Assembly: GCA_031378715.1 (NCBI GenBank)
Contig: JANNEN010000457.1
Coordinates: 1-21,826 of the forward strand
Direction of reading: 5' to 3'
Length of the DNA stretch: 21,826 nt
Source: Emticicia sp031378715
GTDB lineage: Bacteria > Bacteroidota > Bacteroidia > Cytophagales > Spirosomataceae
Shown here piece by piece: positions 21,750 to 21,826 of this stretch (position 1 is the stretch's first letter; each line of letters opens with the position of its first letter). The translations under genes were made by a program, and so were the position numbers. The notes beneath the pieces were generated by a model. That model did not search any database, had not been told where the DNA came from, and saw nothing but the letters and a program-made list of their open reading frames with translations.

Positions 21750-21826
21750 ATAGTCGGCAAAAACCCTGTATTTGTCGCTTATTTGCTTCATTGCCGATAA
21801 AATTGTTTATTATCGTAACTGTTAGG

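Noticed and set aside
21735..21791. A minus-strand 18-codon frame, MKQISDKYRVFADYLSEK, at the window edge
   Set aside because: It reads like a protein end but an in-frame stop lies only five codons before the ATG, so it is not the tail of a longer gene. A frameshifted upstream gene is possible but cannot be tested here.

Overview
The window looks like a chromosomal segment of a Bacteroidota bacterium, most likely of the Cytophagales type. The evidence is an lpxC-fabZ gene fusion, a protein with a type IX secretion C-terminal sorting domain, TAnnTTTG-type -7 promoter elements, genes without recognisable Shine-Dalgarno sequences, AT-rich intergenic DNA, and short queG and lpx families of the Bacteroidota kind. 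I cannot name the genus from sequence alone. Most of the window is housekeeping. I see no phage, insertion sequence, CRISPR array or clear defence operon.

Layout. 309-1553 (+): a thioredoxin-fold lipid/periplasm-type protein that has lost its CxxC. 1637-3163 (-): a quinone-oxidoreductase-like protein fused to a MaoC-like hydratase. 3395-5800 (+): a compact unit of mraY, a YciI-like lipoprotein and a peptidoglycan amidase, closed by a strong bidirectional terminator. 5877-8214 (-): ribosomal protein operon rplK-rplA-rplJ-rplL, read from a good TTG-N20-TAnnTTTG promoter through a structured 190-nt leader; nusG and rpoBC, its usual neighbours, are absent on both sides. 8471-8812 (-): a small membrane protein. 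9027-10100 (+): an M19 dipeptidase. 10101-10708: gene decay and a terminator. 10709-10782 (-): a CAU-anticodon tRNA that resembles tRNA-Ile2. 10833-11402 (-): a Uma2-family protein.

11572-17084 (+) is the lipid A block: HD phosphohydrolase, lpxD, lpxC-fabZ, lpxA and an ABC ATPase. Together LpxA, LpxC and LpxD carry out the first acylation, the deacetylation and the second acylation of UDP-GlcNAc, and FabZ supplies the fatty-acid chain. 17140-18418 (+): two more PD-(D/E)XK-like proteins. 18408-19517 (-): queG preceded by a 53-aa VapB-like antitoxin gene with no toxin. 19654-21660 (-): a large secreted fibronectin-type protein with a type IX sorting tail.

The most unusual signal is not a gene. 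At least six intergenic gaps carry hairpins built from imperfect 7-bp (once 8-bp) tandem words. The word differs in each gap, and in most gaps both arms of the inverted repeat keep the same period. Three successive lpx gaps of 90, 91 and 93 bp each hold one. This resembles the heptameric STRR repeats of cyanobacteria and deserves a genome-wide look.
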